This document shows positions 63,789 through 64,000 of a stretch of 64,000 bases of DNA, in pieces. The DNA comes from Planctomycetota bacterium. Lineage in GTDB: Bacteria > Planctomycetota > Phycisphaerae > WQYP01. A program made the translations under genes and the position numbers. The notes beneath the pieces are model-generated. The model was given only the letters and a program-made list of their open reading frames with translations. It was not told where the DNA came from and made no database searches. Position 1 is the stretch's first letter; every line of letters starts with the position of its first letter. The DNA is taken from positions 61,457-125,456 of the forward strand of contig JAKAEB010000002.1 in the NCBI GenBank assembly GCA_021818445.1, read 5' to 3'.

Positions 63789-64000
63789 CTATCCACCTGG
63801 TGCCAGATTCGCCGGCCCCCTATCCCATCCCATCAGCCGCTCGCAGACCAGCTTGAATAACGCCTGCAGCGGATACGCACTGGAAAAATGCAGGACCACA
63901 CGTCGCACGCTGACTTTCACCACCGCACCAATCTTAAAAAGCTTTAGACGAATCGTATCCGCCTGCGCAGCCGACAGCTCCGTGTCTCCCAAAGCCGTCC
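63789..64000 (-). mobile_element. IS1380/IS4-type transposase, C-terminal end (5' outside window)
   Basis: The frame stays open to the last base of the window and ends with TAG at 63789-63791. The peptide LSAAQADTIRLKLFKIGAVV then KVSVRRVVLHFSSAYPLQAL matches the C-terminal hallmark of IS1380-family DDE transposases (RLKLLKIGAVV...R+V...LxSSxPxxxxF). The catalytic DDE residues lie upstream, outside the window. The IS left end may lie in the AT-poor region 63628-63788; inverted repeats are not visible. Confidence 0.72.

Noticed and set aside
1..64000. CRISPR arrays, prophage or plasmid origins
   Set aside because: No regular spaced repeats, phage structural genes or replication genes seen on reading the window.

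Overview
The window reads as a chromosomal segment of a Planctomycetota bacterium, most likely class Phycisphaerae. This is an inference from gene content: a DUF4159 protein, DUF58/BatA genes, a DUF1570-like zincin, a divergent L28, paired YbjQ-type proteins next to PspA, and many long secreted proteins of unknown role. Base composition is moderate, with no strong GC skew of single genes. Genes sit on both strands in short operons with frequent ATGA overlaps, and start codons include TTG and GTG. Almost everything is housekeeping. I see no CRISPR array, prophage or clear defence island.

Layout. 1-2.8 kb: the tail of a LacI-type regulator and a secreted GH13 alpha-glucan hydrolase. 2.9-9 kb: a zinc-ribbon protein, threonine synthase, a ROK sugar kinase, formyl-THF deformylase (purU), a secreted protein and tilS. 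8.9-14.5 kb: a GT39-like membrane glycosyltransferase, a 650-base non-coding stretch with an RHS remnant, and a giant AsmA-like protein. 14.6 kb: tRNA-Arg(CCU). 14.7-21 kb (minus): isocitrate dehydrogenase, a lone response regulator, fpg, then two complex-I/Mrp antiporter-like subunits that have lost the usual proton-path residues. 21-30 kb: a cyclase-fold/DUF4159 protein, trxA, DUF2203, MoxR, DUF502 + Rrf2, an orphan UreF-like protein and speA.

30-38.8 kb: a metallo-beta-lactamase, rpmB, then gatC, a lipoprotein, gatA and gatB on one strand (transamidosome for Gln/Asn-tRNA), a zincin and rsmD. 38.8-44.2 kb: DUF58, a BatA/VWA protein, a methyltransferase and a HAD phosphatase. 44.2-53.1 kb: SppA, a TIM-barrel epimerase, dnaG, a Tudor-like + caspase-like protein, a PD-(D/E)XK-like protein, hisS, rlmN and argJ. 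53.2-58.5 kb (minus): an HhH protein, a GH10-like protein without catalytic acids, PspA, two YbjQ-repeat proteins and a small protein (probably an envelope-stress unit). 58.5-62.4 kb: trpC, a CPBP (Rce1-like) protease overlapping an Icmt-like methyltransferase, and an OprB porin. 62.4-64 kb: decayed sequence, a secreted protein and the tail of an IS1380-type transposase running off the window.

The most notable observations are the residue-depleted antiporter-like pair, the CPBP/Icmt pair, the Tudor-caspase-like protein, the PspA/YbjQ cluster, the orphan UreF and the GH13 and GH10 enzymes with altered catalytic motifs.
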